From the NCBI GenBank assembly GCA_031286585.1, contig JAITUC010000004.1, positions 62,001-126,000 on the forward strand: DNA of 64,000 bases. Direction: 5' to 3'. The stretch is from Delftia acidovorans. Its GTDB lineage: Bacteria > Pseudomonadota > Gammaproteobacteria > Burkholderiales > Burkholderiaceae_C. A program made the position numbers and the translations under genes. This document shows positions 46,729-54,442 of the stretch, piece after piece. The notes under the pieces are model-generated. The model did no database searches and was not told the origin of the DNA. It worked only from the letters and a program-made list of their open reading frames with translations. How positions within the stretch are numbered: the stretch's first letter is position 1; the number at the start of each line of letters is the position of its first letter.

Positions 46729-47609
46729 ATACGCCCGCCGCCATAGAGCGCCTGCGCGCCCGGGCGCGGCGCCTGACCACGCCACTGTCTGCCGCGCAGC
46801 CCGAAGACGGCCACATGGTCTGGCATGTCTGGGGCGAGGCACGCGCCGATGCCCTGCCCATCGTCCTGCTGCACGGCGGCAGCGGCAGCTGGACGCACTG
46901 GCTGCGCTGCATGGACGCGCTGCTGGCCCAGGGGCGCCAGCTGTGGATACCCGACCTGCCCGGTTTCGGCGATTCCGACGGCGTGCCGGGCGGCCAGGAT
47001 GCCGACACCCTGATCGAGCCGCTGCGCCAGGGCCTGCTGCAACTGCTGGCCGATGGCCGCGCGCCCGCCGCCCCGCTGTGTGATCTGGTCGGCTTCTCCT
47101 TCGGCGGCATGACGGCCGGCATGCTGGCCGCCGCCGATGGCACGCTGGCCCGGCGCCTGGTGCTGGCCGGGGCGCCCGGCATGGGCGTGGGCAAGGGCCT
47201 GGCCCTGCGGCTCAAGGGCTGGCGCCACCTGGCCACGCCCGAGGCGCAGGCCGTGGCCCACCGCTACAACCTGCAGGCGCTGATGCTGCATGACGCCAGC
47301 CTCATCGACGAGGACACGCTGGCCCTGCATGTGCTCAACGTGGAGCGTGACCGCCTTCCGCGCCGCCGCCTCTCGCACACCGACGTGCTGGCGCGTGCCC
47401 TCCAGGCCGTGGACGGCCCCGTATGGGCCATCTATGGCGAGCACGACGCACTCTACCCGGGCCCGATGATGCAGGAGCTGGCCCAGGCCTTTGCACGCCA
47501 TGCGCGCGGCTTCCGCGGCCTGGCGCTGGTGCCTGGCGCGGGCCACTGGGTCATGCATGAGCGGCCCGATGCCTTTGTGGCGGCATTGACCGCTGCGCTG
47601 GATGCCTGA
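46725..47609 (+). CDS. Alpha/beta-fold hydrolase
   Basis: A 294-residue hydrolase. The oxyanion strand is [12 protein letters not shown]; the nucleophile is in GFSFGG. Catalytic Asp is in [10 protein letters not shown], and His is in [15 protein letters not shown] 46725 overlaps the aroQ stop (GTGA); a GTG three bases earlier is also possible. The frame runs into arfB with an 8-base overlap. The substrate is unknown. Confidence 0.88.
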   Translation: MNTPAAIERLRARARRLTTPLSAAQPEDGHMVWHVWGEARADALPIVLLHGGSGSWTHWLRCMDALLAQGRQLWIPDLPGFGDSDGVPGGQDADTLIEPLRQGLLQLLADGRAPAAPLCDLVGFSFGGMTAGMLAAADGTLARRLVLAGAPGMGVGKGLALRLKGWRHLATPEAQAVAHRYNLQALMLHDASLIDEDTLALHVLNVERDRLPRRRLSHTDVLARALQAVDGPVWAIYGEHDALYPGPMMQELAQAFARHARGFRGLALVPGAGHWVMHERPDAFVAALTAALDA

Positions 47610-48012
47610 GCGCATGCGGCCCATCGAGCTGCACGAGGTGCAGTGGACCGCCATGCGCGCCCAGGGCGCGGGCGGCCAGAACGTGAACAAGGTCTCCAGC
47701 GCCGTGCACCTGCGCTTTGACGTGCGTGCCTCGCGCCTGCCCGAGGCCGTGCAGCAGCGCCTGCTCGCCCTGCGCGACGGCCGCATCACCAACGAGGGCG
47801 TGGTCGTCATCAAGGCCCAGCAACACCGCACGCAGGAGCAGAACCTGCGCGCCGCGCTGCAGCGGCTCAACGTGCTGGTGGCTGCCGCCTATCCCGAGCC
47901 CATCCTGCGCCGCGCCACCCGGCCCACGCTGGGATCGCAGCGGCGCCGCCTGGAAAGCAAGAGCCGGCATGGCGCCACCAAGGCCCTGCGCGGACGCCCG
48001 CGCGACGATTGA
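47602..48012 (+). CDS. arfB: Alternative ribosome-rescue factor B
   Basis: A 136-residue protein with GGQ at residues 24-26 in AQGAGGQNVNK and a basic C-terminal tail (RRRLESKSRHGATK). ArfB (YaeJ) enters stalled ribosomes, puts its tail in the empty mRNA channel and hydrolyses peptidyl-tRNA. The ATG overlaps the hydrolase stop. It is the second GGQ rescue protein of the window, with PrfH at 13.7-14.3 kb. Confidence 0.94.
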   Translation: MPERMRPIELHEVQWTAMRAQGAGGQNVNKVSSAVHLRFDVRASRLPEAVQQRLLALRDGRITNEGVVVIKAQQHRTQEQNLRAALQRLNVLVAAAYPEPILRRATRPTLGSQRRRLESKSRHGATKALRGRPRDD

Positions 48013-48094
48013 TCCGGATTGACCCGGCCAGCGCAACAATGTGTGCTGCCGCCGGCGGCTTGGCGCGGCGCCCGGGCGTGCCTACATTAGGGGA

Positions 48095-49033
48095 ATGCAA
48101 GACTCCCACGCTCCCCTCGCCTCCCAGGTTCCCACCGCTGCCGGTGCCCGGCTGCCCGTGCTCTATGTCTCCCATGGCTCGCCCATGTTCGCGCTGGAGC
48201 CGGGTGAAACCGGCCCCGTGCTGGCCCGATGGGGCAGGGCGCTGCGCCAGGCCCATGGCCCGCTGCGCGGTGTGGTCGTCATGTCGCCGCACTGGATGTC
48301 GCGCGGCGTGGAGGTCATGACGGGCGCCATGCCCACCACCTGGCACGACTTCGGCGGCTTTCCGCCCGCGCTCTACGAACTGCAATACCCGGCCCCTGGC
48401 GCGCCCCAGCTGGCGCAGGAAGTCATGGACCGCCTGCAGGCCGCAGGCATTGCCGCCACCGCCAACGCGCAGCGCCCCTTCGACCATGGCGCCTGGGTGC
48501 CGCTGATGCACCTGCTGCCCGATGCGGACCTGCCCGTGGTGCAGCTGTCACTGCCCGCCTCGGCCGGGCCGACCGAAACCCATGCGCTGGGCGCAGCCCT
48601 GGCGGGGTTGCGCGATGAGGGCGTGCTCATCGTCGGCTCCGGCAGCATGACGCACAACCTGGGTGAATTCCGGGGCGGTACGGGCGAGCCCACGGTGCGG
48701 GTGGATGACGCCGTGCACATCCTGCGCAGCCAGGATGGCCTGCAGGACGACCATGCCGTCGGCGGCTCCAGTGCCTCCTCGCCCTACGTGCAGGACTTCA
48801 GCCGCTGGATTGAGTCGCGCCTGCAGGCGCAGGACCTGCCTGCGCTGCTGGACTACCGTGCCCGTGCGCCTTCGGCCCGGCGCGCCCATCCCACCGAAGA
48901 GCACTTCATGCCGTTGTACTTCGCGCTGGGCGCGGCCGGCGCCACGGCGCGGCCCCGGTATCTGAGCCGCGAAGTCATGTACTCCATCCTGGCCATGGAT
49001 GCGATGGCCTTCGAGGACGTGCAGGCGGCATAA
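48095..49033 (+). CDS. ygiD: 4,5-DOPA-type extradiol dioxygenase (YgiD)
   Basis: A 312-residue class III extradiol ring-cleavage dioxygenase. Metal-binding histidines are in YVSHGSPMF and DHGAWVPLMHLLP; the SGSMTHNLGEFRGG segment near residue 190 is also typical of the LigB/DODA family. The natural aromatic substrate is unknown. The start is the ATG at 48095, 3 bases after AGGGG. Confidence 0.9.
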   Translation: MQDSHAPLASQVPTAAGARLPVLYVSHGSPMFALEPGETGPVLARWGRALRQAHGPLRGVVVMSPHWMSRGVEVMTGAMPTTWHDFGGFPPALYELQYPAPGAPQLAQEVMDRLQAAGIAATANAQRPFDHGAWVPLMHLLPDADLPVVQLSLPASAGPTETHALGAALAGLRDEGVLIVGSGSMTHNLGEFRGGTGEPTVRVDDAVHILRSQDGLQDDHAVGGSSASSPYVQDFSRWIESRLQAQDLPALLDYRARAPSARRAHPTEEHFMPLYFALGAAGATARPRYLSREVMYSILAMDAMAFEDVQAA

Positions 49034-49128
49034 CCTCCTGCCGCGACGGGCATGGCTTGGCGCCACAATGGTGCGTTGCCCGGGACCACCCCGGTCCCGG
49101 AAATCGCCTGGAAACCAAGGAGTCCGTG

Positions 49129-49794
49129 ATGATCGACCTGCCCCTGCTGGCGCTGGAGCGCCCCGCACAACCTGCACCGGGGCAGCAGCCCTGGCTGCTG
49201 GTGCTCATGCATGGCGTTGGCAGCAATGAACAGGACCTGTTCGGCCTTGTGCCCTTCGTGCCGCCGCAGTTCCATGTGCTCAGCCTGCGCGCGCCATTTG
49301 CCATGGGCCCCAGCGCCCATGCCTGGTTCCAGTTCACGGTGGATGCCAACGGCACGCGCCACATCCACGCCGCGCAGGAAGAGCACAGCCGTGCCCTGGT
49401 GGCCCAGGCCCTGCAGCAGGCCGGCACGCAGCTGGGCATTCCTGCCCAGCGCACCGTGGCGGGCGGCTTCAGTCAGGGCGGCATCATGGCGCTCAGCCTG
49501 CTGCTGACCCAGCCGGCGTTGCTGCGTGCGGCCATGTGCTGGCACAGCCGCCTGCTGCCCGAGGCCTTGCCCCACCAGGCGCCCGACGCGGCCTTCGACG
49601 GCAAATCGCTCTGGGTCAGCCACGGCAGCTACGACAACGTCATTCCGCTGACCAGCGCCCACGCCATCCGCAGCCATGTGCAGCGCCTGCCGCTGCAACT
49701 GAGCTACCACGAGTACCCCAGCATGCATGAAATCCGCCCCGACGAGCTGCAGGCCGCCATGGCCTGGCTGCAGGATCTGGCCAAGCAGGGCTGA
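49129..49794 (+). CDS. Phospholipase/carboxylesterase-type hydrolase
   Basis: A 221-residue alpha/beta hydrolase of the LYPLA (phospholipase/carboxylesterase) family. HGVGSNEQDL supplies the oxyanion loop, GGFSQGGIMAL the serine nucleophile, VSHGSYDNVIP the aspartate and YPSMHEI the histidine. The start is the ATG at 49129 behind AAGGAG. It lies 95 bases after ygiD and may be co-transcribed with it. Confidence 0.88.
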   Translation: MIDLPLLALERPAQPAPGQQPWLLVLMHGVGSNEQDLFGLVPFVPPQFHVLSLRAPFAMGPSAHAWFQFTVDANGTRHIHAAQEEHSRALVAQALQQAGTQLGIPAQRTVAGGFSQGGIMALSLLLTQPALLRAAMCWHSRLLPEALPHQAPDAAFDGKSLWVSHGSYDNVIPLTSAHAIRSHVQRLPLQLSYHEYPSMHEIRPDELQAAMAWLQDLAKQG

Positions 49795-49994
49795 GGCGGC
49801 CGCGTAAGCCGGGTAACGCGTTGTTGCCAGGCACGCACGGTGGCCTGAGCAGAGAGCGCGGCGGCTTATAAACACAAGGCAGGGGCTGGTGTCAGGAAAG
49901 CACGGGAACCCTGGTTGGGCTTTCCTGTCGCACATGCTTGCGGCAACCGTGCTGCCCGACCTGCCAGATCCTGCCCAAGCCAAAGGACCCATCC

Positions 49995-50897
49995 ATGCCA
50001 GAATGCGACACTCAAGACTTCCGCCCCCGCGCCAGATCCTCCGGTCCATCGGCTTCCGGCATTGCCGCGGCGGTGCTGGTGGCCGCTGCCCTGGGCGGCG
50101 CGGCCTGGTGGTACTGGTGGCGTCCTGCCGATGTGCCCGAGCCGCCTCCCGAGGTGGCCGAGGCCCCTGCCCAGCCCGCCGAGCCGGAGCCCTTGCCGGC
50201 CCCCGAATTGACCGAGCCCCAGAACCCGGTCGATGCGCTGGAGCAGCCCGCGCCCGGCCTGCCCGCGTTGCAGGACTCCGATGCCCATGTCACCCAGGCC
50301 CTCAACGGCCTGCTGGGCCGGGACAAGGTCGGCAGCTTCCTGCAGGTGGACGGCTTTGTGCGCCGCGCCGTTGCCACCGTGGACAACCTGACGCGCTCCC
50401 AGGCACCCGCTCGCCTGTGGCCAGTGAACCCCGCTCCCCAGCGCTTTCAGGTGGAAGGTGCTGAAGAAGCGCAGACCATCGCCCCTGCCAATGCCGCGCG
50501 CTACAAGGCCTTCGTGGCCTTTGCCGAGGCCATTCCCATGGATGCGGCCGTCAAGCTCTACGCCCGGCTGTACCCGCTGTTCCAGACCGCCTATGAAGAC
50601 CTGGGCTACCCCAGCCGCTATTTCAACGACCGCCTCATCGCCGTGATCGACCACCTGCGCGCCGCGCCCGAGCCCGCCGGCCCGGTGCAGGTGCGGCTGA
50701 CCAAGGTGGAGGGGGAGGTGCCCTCCGTCCAGCCCTGGGTGCGCTACGAATATGCCGACCCTGAGCTGCAGGCCCTGTCCAGCGGCCAGAAGATGCTGGT
50801 GCGCGTGGGCCTGGACAACGAGCGCCGCCTCAAGGCCGTGCTGGGCGAATTGCGCCGCCGCATCGCCACCGGCGAGATGGCCAAGCCTGCTGGCTGA
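49995..50897 (+). CDS. DUF3014 membrane-anchored protein
   Basis: A 300-residue protein with one N-terminal membrane helix (about residues 20-42, ending WWYWW) and a Pro/Glu-rich linker. The DUF3014 domain follows (VGSFLQVDGFVRRAVATVDNLTR, FNDRLIAVIDHLRAAPEP). It should be anchored in the inner membrane with the domain in the periplasm. Function unknown. The start is the ATG at 49995. It converges on the Lrp gene, and a hairpin spans both stop codons. Confidence 0.82.
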   Translation: MPECDTQDFRPRARSSGPSASGIAAAVLVAAALGGAAWWYWWRPADVPEPPPEVAEAPAQPAEPEPLPAPELTEPQNPVDALEQPAPGLPALQDSDAHVTQALNGLLGRDKVGSFLQVDGFVRRAVATVDNLTRSQAPARLWPVNPAPQRFQVEGAEEAQTIAPANAARYKAFVAFAEAIPMDAAVKLYARLYPLFQTAYEDLGYPSRYFNDRLIAVIDHLRAAPEPAGPVQVRLTKVEGEVPSVQPWVRYEYADPELQALSSGQKMLVRVGLDNERRLKAVLGELRRRIATGEMAKPAG

Positions 50898-50923
50898 GGC
50901 CAGCCTCCGTCCGCCTCAGCCAG
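50890..50923. terminator. Shared hairpin over two convergent stop codons
   Basis: CTGGCTGAGGC (50890-50900) and GCCTCAGCCAG (50913-50923) form a perfect 11-bp stem that contains both the DUF3014 TGA and the Lrp TGA. No T run follows either way, so it is probably a transcript-end stabiliser rather than a full intrinsic terminator. Confidence 0.5.
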
Positions 50924-51386
50924 CGGCCGGCAGGGGCAGGGCGGTCTTGTACCGCACCTGCTTGAGCGTGAAGCTGGAGCGGATCTTCTCTATGCCGGGA
51001 ATGGGCGTGAGCTGCTCCACAATGAAGCGCTCCAGCGCGCCGATGTCGGCCAGCGCCACGCGGATCAGATAGTCGGCGTCGCCGCTCATCAGGTAGCACT
51101 CCATGACTTCATCGTGCTCGGCAATGCGGCGCTCGAAGTCGGCCAGCGATTCCTTGGCCTGTGACTTGAGGCTGATGTTGATGAACACATTCAGCCCCAG
51201 CCCCAGCGCCGACGCATTGGCCAGCGCCACATAGCGCGCGATCACTCCCGCCTTCTCCAGTGCCTTGACGCGCGCCAGGCATGGCGAGGGCGACAGATGC
51301 ACGCGCCGCGCCAGTTCCACGTTGGACAGCGAGCCGTCCGTTTGCAACTCGGCCAGAATGCGCAAGTCGATGGTGTCCAGTTTCAT
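50916..51386 (-). CDS. Lrp/AsnC family regulator
   Basis: A 156-residue feast/famine regulator. Residues 1-60 are the Lrp helix-turn-helix (LDTIDLRILAELQTDGSLSNVELARRVHLSPSPC). The rest is the effector-binding RAM domain (VMECYLMSGDADYLIRVA). It is divergent from the AceE-type E1 gene with 104 bases between starts. That gap holds a palindrome fitting the Lrp consensus. In Pseudomonas putida MdeR, an Lrp-family protein, controls the E1 gene mdeB in the same layout. Confidence 0.92.
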   Translation of the reverse strand: MKLDTIDLRILAELQTDGSLSNVELARRVHLSPSPCLARVKALEKAGVIARYVALANASALGLGLNVFINISLKSQAKESLADFERRIAEHDEVMECYLMSGDADYLIRVALADIGALERFIVEQLTPIPGIEKIRSSFTLKQVRYKTALPLPAAG

Positions 51387-51407
51387 CTGCCGGATTTTAT
51401 GTAATTA

Positions 51408-51424
51408 CCAGCATGAAATGCTGG
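51408..51424. promoter_or_regulatory. Lrp-type operator palindrome
   Basis: CCAGCAT-GAA-ATGCTGG is a perfect 7-bp inverted repeat. Its core CAGCATGAAATGCTG fits the 15-bp Lrp consensus YAGHAWATTWTDCTR well at the outer positions. It lies 21 bases upstream of the lrp-like start and 66 bases before the E1 gene, suited to autoregulation and E1 control. Confidence 0.6.
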
Positions 51425-51490
51425 AATATGGCGTTTTCCTTATCCATGAACGGCTGCTCATGCCGGCCTGCCAGTCCTAAAGTGGCGGGC

Positions 51491-54121
51491 ATGAACGCAC
51501 CCACGCCACTGGCCGCGCTGGCCGATATCGATACCGATCCCCAGGAAACCGCCGAATGGCGCGAGGCCTTTCTGGCCCTGGTCGCCACAGAAGGTCCGCA
51601 GCGAGCGCGCTTCGTGCTGGAGGAGTTGGCGCGCATGGCGAGGGAGCAGCGCCTGGGCTGGCAGCCCGATCTGAACACGCCCTATGTGAACAGCGTGGCG
51701 GCGCAGCAGCAGCCTGTGTTTCCGGGCGACCTGGCCATCGAGGAGCGGCTGGCGTCCATCATGCGCTGGAACGCGCTGGCCATGGTGGTGCGCGCCAACC
51801 AGGCCTATGGCGAGCTGGGCGGCCACATCGCCAGCTATGCCAGCGCGGCCGATCTGTTCGAGACCGGGTTCAACCATTTCTTCCATGCCCGGGAGGGGCT
51901 TGCGCCGGGTCAGCACCGGGGCGACCTGGTGTTCTTCCAGCCGCACAGCGCGCCCGGCGTGTATGCGCGGGCCTTTCTGGAAGGGCGGCTGACCGAGCAG
52001 GACCTGCAGCACTACCGCCAGGAGATCAGCGCGCTGGCGGCGGGCGCACAGGGCCTGTCCAGCTATCCGCATCCCTGGCTGATGCCCGATTTCTGGCAGT
52101 TCCCGACGGGCTCCATGGGCATTGGCCCCATCAGCAGCATCTACCATGCGCGCTTCATGCGCTATCTCACGCACCGCCGCCTGCTGGACTGCCAGGAGCG
52201 CAAGGTCTGGGGCGTGTTTGGCGACGGCGAGATGGACGAGCCCGAAAGCATGAGTGCCCTCACGCTGGCCGCGCGCGAGGGGCTGGACAACCTGGTCTGG
52301 GTGGTCAACTGCAATCTGCAGCGGCTGGACGGCCCGGTGCGCGGCAATGGCCGCATCGTCGATGAGCTGGAGAGGCTGTTCGCGGGCGCGGGCTGGAACG
52401 TGGTCAAGCTGCTGTGGGGCAGCGACTGGGACGGGTTGTTCGCGCGTGACCTCACCGGCACCCTGGCGCGCACGCTGGGTGGCACGGTGGACGGGCAGAT
52501 GCAGACCTTCGCCGCCAAGGACGGGCGCTACAACCGCGAGCATTTCTTCGGGCAGAGCCCCGAACTTGCGGCCCTGGCCCAGGGCCTGACGGACGAGCAG
52601 ATCGACCGTCTCAAGCGCGGCGGGCATGACCTGGTGAAGATCCACGCCGCCTATGCGGCCGCTGCCGCCCATCGCGGCCAGCCCACGGTCATCTTGGCCC
52701 ATACCAAGAAGGGCTATGGCATGGGTTCGGCCGGGCAGGGCAAGATGACCACGCACAGCCAGAAGAAGCTGGACGAGTCCGACCTGATCGAGTTCCGCAA
52801 CCGCTTCAACCTGCCGCTCAGTGACGAGCAGGCCAAGGGCCTGGCCTTCCACCGGCCCGCCGACGACAGCCCCGAGATGCGCTACCTGCGCGATCGCCGC
52901 ACGGCACTGGGCGGCGCACTGCCGCGCCGCGAAACCGTGTGCGACCGCGTGCCCGTGCCCGCCCTGGAGCAGTACGCGCAGTTTGCGCTGGCGCCTGCCG
53001 GCAAGGAGATGAGCACCACCATGGCCTTCGTGCGCATGCTGGGCGGCCTGCTCAAGGACGCGCAGCTGGGCCCGCGCATCGTGCCCATCGTGGCGGACGA
53101 GGCGCGCACCTTCGGCATGGCCAACCTGTTCAAGCAGGTGGGCATCTACAGCAGCCTGGGCCAGCGCTACGCGCCCGAAGACATCGGCTCGGTGCTGTCC
53201 TACCGCGAGGCGCTGGACGGCCAGATCCTGGAGGAGGGCATCAGCGAGGCCGGCGCCATCGCCAGCTGGACGGCGGCGGCCACCAGCTACAGCGTGCATG
53301 GCCTGGCCATGCTGCCGTTCTACATCTACTACTCCATGTTCGGCTTCCAGCGCGTGGGCGATGCCATCTGGGCGGCGGCCGACCAGCGGGCGCGCGGCTT
53401 TCTGCTGGGTGCCACCTCGGGCCGCACCACGCTGGGCGGCGAGGGCCTGCAGCACCAGGACGGCTCCAGCCATCTGGTGGCGGCCACCATTCCCAACTGC
53501 AAGGCCTGGGACCCTGCGCATGCGGGCGAGCTGGCCGTCATTCTGGATGCCGGCATGCGCGAGATGCTGGTCGAGCAGCGCGACGTTTTCTACTACATCA
53601 CCCTGATGAACGAGAACTACGCCCAGCCCGACCTGCCAACGGGTGCGGCCGACGGCGTGCTGCGCGGCGGCTATGTGTTCGCCCGCTTTGGCGATGCGGG
53701 CCGTGCCACGCAGCATGTCACCTTGCTGGGATCGGGCGCCATCCTCACCGAAGTGCTCAAGGCCGCCGAGCAATTGGCCAGCGAGGGCATGGCCGCCACC
53801 GTGGTCAGCGTGACCAGCTGGAGCGAACTGGCGCGCGATGGCGTGGCCTGCGAGCAGCGCATGCTGGCGGGCGAGGCACCTGGCCAGCCCTGGATCGCGC
53901 AGCTGCTGGATGGCACGCAGGGCCCGGTGATTGCCGCCACCGACTATGTGCGCGCCGTGCCCGAGACCGTGCGCGCCTTCCTGCCCGCAGGCAGGCGATT
54001 CCTCACCCTGGGCACGGACGGCTTTGGCCGTAGTGACACGCGTGCCGCGTTGCGCGGCCACTTTGGCGTGGATGCGCACAGCGTGGCGCAGGCGGCCCGC
54101 CGCTGCAGCCAGGCGGCCTGA
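51491..54121 (+). CDS. AceE-type 2-oxoacid dehydrogenase E1, homodimeric
   Basis: An 876-residue thiamine-diphosphate E1 that decarboxylates a 2-oxoacid and passes the acyl group to an E2 lipoyl domain. The ThDP motif runs from FGDGEMDEPES to VNCNLQRLDG. Length and layout fit homodimeric pyruvate dehydrogenase E1. No E2 (aceF) or E3 (lpd) follows, unlike a housekeeping pdh operon. The divergent Lrp-type gene makes an MdeB-like 2-oxobutyrate dehydrogenase plausible (inference from gene context). The start is the ATG at 51491; residues further upstream are untranslated leader. Confidence 0.9.
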   Translation: MNAPTPLAALADIDTDPQETAEWREAFLALVATEGPQRARFVLEELARMAREQRLGWQPDLNTPYVNSVAAQQQPVFPGDLAIEERLASIMRWNALAMVVRANQAYGELGGHIASYASAADLFETGFNHFFHAREGLAPGQHRGDLVFFQPHSAPGVYARAFLEGRLTEQDLQHYRQEISALAAGAQGLSSYPHPWLMPDFWQFPTGSMGIGPISSIYHARFMRYLTHRRLLDCQERKVWGVFGDGEMDEPESMSALTLAAREGLDNLVWVVNCNLQRLDGPVRGNGRIVDELERLFAGAGWNVVKLLWGSDWDGLFARDLTGTLARTLGGTVDGQMQTFAAKDGRYNREHFFGQSPELAALAQGLTDEQIDRLKRGGHDLVKIHAAYAAAAAHRGQPTVILAHTKKGYGMGSAGQGKMTTHSQKKLDESDLIEFRNRFNLPLSDEQAKGLAFHRPADDSPEMRYLRDRRTALGGALPRRETVCDRVPVPALEQYAQFALAPAGKEMSTTMAFVRMLGGLLKDAQLGPRIVPIVADEARTFGMANLFKQVGIYSSLGQRYAPEDIGSVLSYREALDGQILEEGISEAGAIASWTAAATSYSVHGLAMLPFYIYYSMFGFQRVGDAIWAAADQRARGFLLGATSGRTTLGGEGLQHQDGSSHLVAATIPNCKAWDPAHAGELAVILDAGMREMLVEQRDVFYYITLMNENYAQPDLPTGAADGVLRGGYVFARFGDAGRATQHVTLLGSGAILTEVLKAAEQLASEGMAATVVSVTSWSELARDGVACEQRMLAGEAPGQPWIAQLLDGTQGPVIAATDYVRAVPETVRAFLPAGRRFLTLGTDGFGRSDTRAALRGHFGVDAHSVAQAARRCSQAA

Positions 54122-54164
54122 GCCCGGCGGGCGAGCCGTCACCCGATACACCGGCGGTGAAACC

Positions 54165-54189
54165 AGCGGCCCCTCGTGGGCCGCTTTTT
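54165..54189 (+). terminator. Rho-independent terminator after the E1 gene
   Basis: AGCGGCCC-ctcgt-GGGCCGCT followed by a T run, 44 bases after the E1 stop. Confidence 0.85.
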
Positions 54190-54224
54190 CGTGCGCGCCC
54201 GCAGGGGCTGCGCGCGCTTTCTCC

Positions 54225-54440
54225 TTGCATTGATTAAGTCCGCGTTAAATGTGCTATTGGCTTATCGTTTTCGTCGGCTTGCATGGAAAAAATAAGGGGA
54301 TACCACTAGAATTTGTATATATAAGAAGATATTGCGCAAAGAGATGATCATTTGCTGCAATCGCTGCAGGCGTTGGGTTGAATATCTCGTCAATATCCAT
54401 TTTCCTCTTTCAATAATAATTCATTTCAATGGATCGAAGG
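54225..54440. other. A+T-rich segment before the five-heme cytochrome
   Basis: These ~215 bases are visibly much richer in A and T than the rest of the window (TTTGTATATATAAGAAG, TTTCAATAATAATTC), and so is the first part of the cytochrome leader. It must contain the cytochrome promoter; no confident -10/-35 pair was chosen. The composition could mark a regulatory region silenced by nucleoid proteins, or foreign DNA. Confidence 0.5.
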
Positions 54441-54442
54441 CG

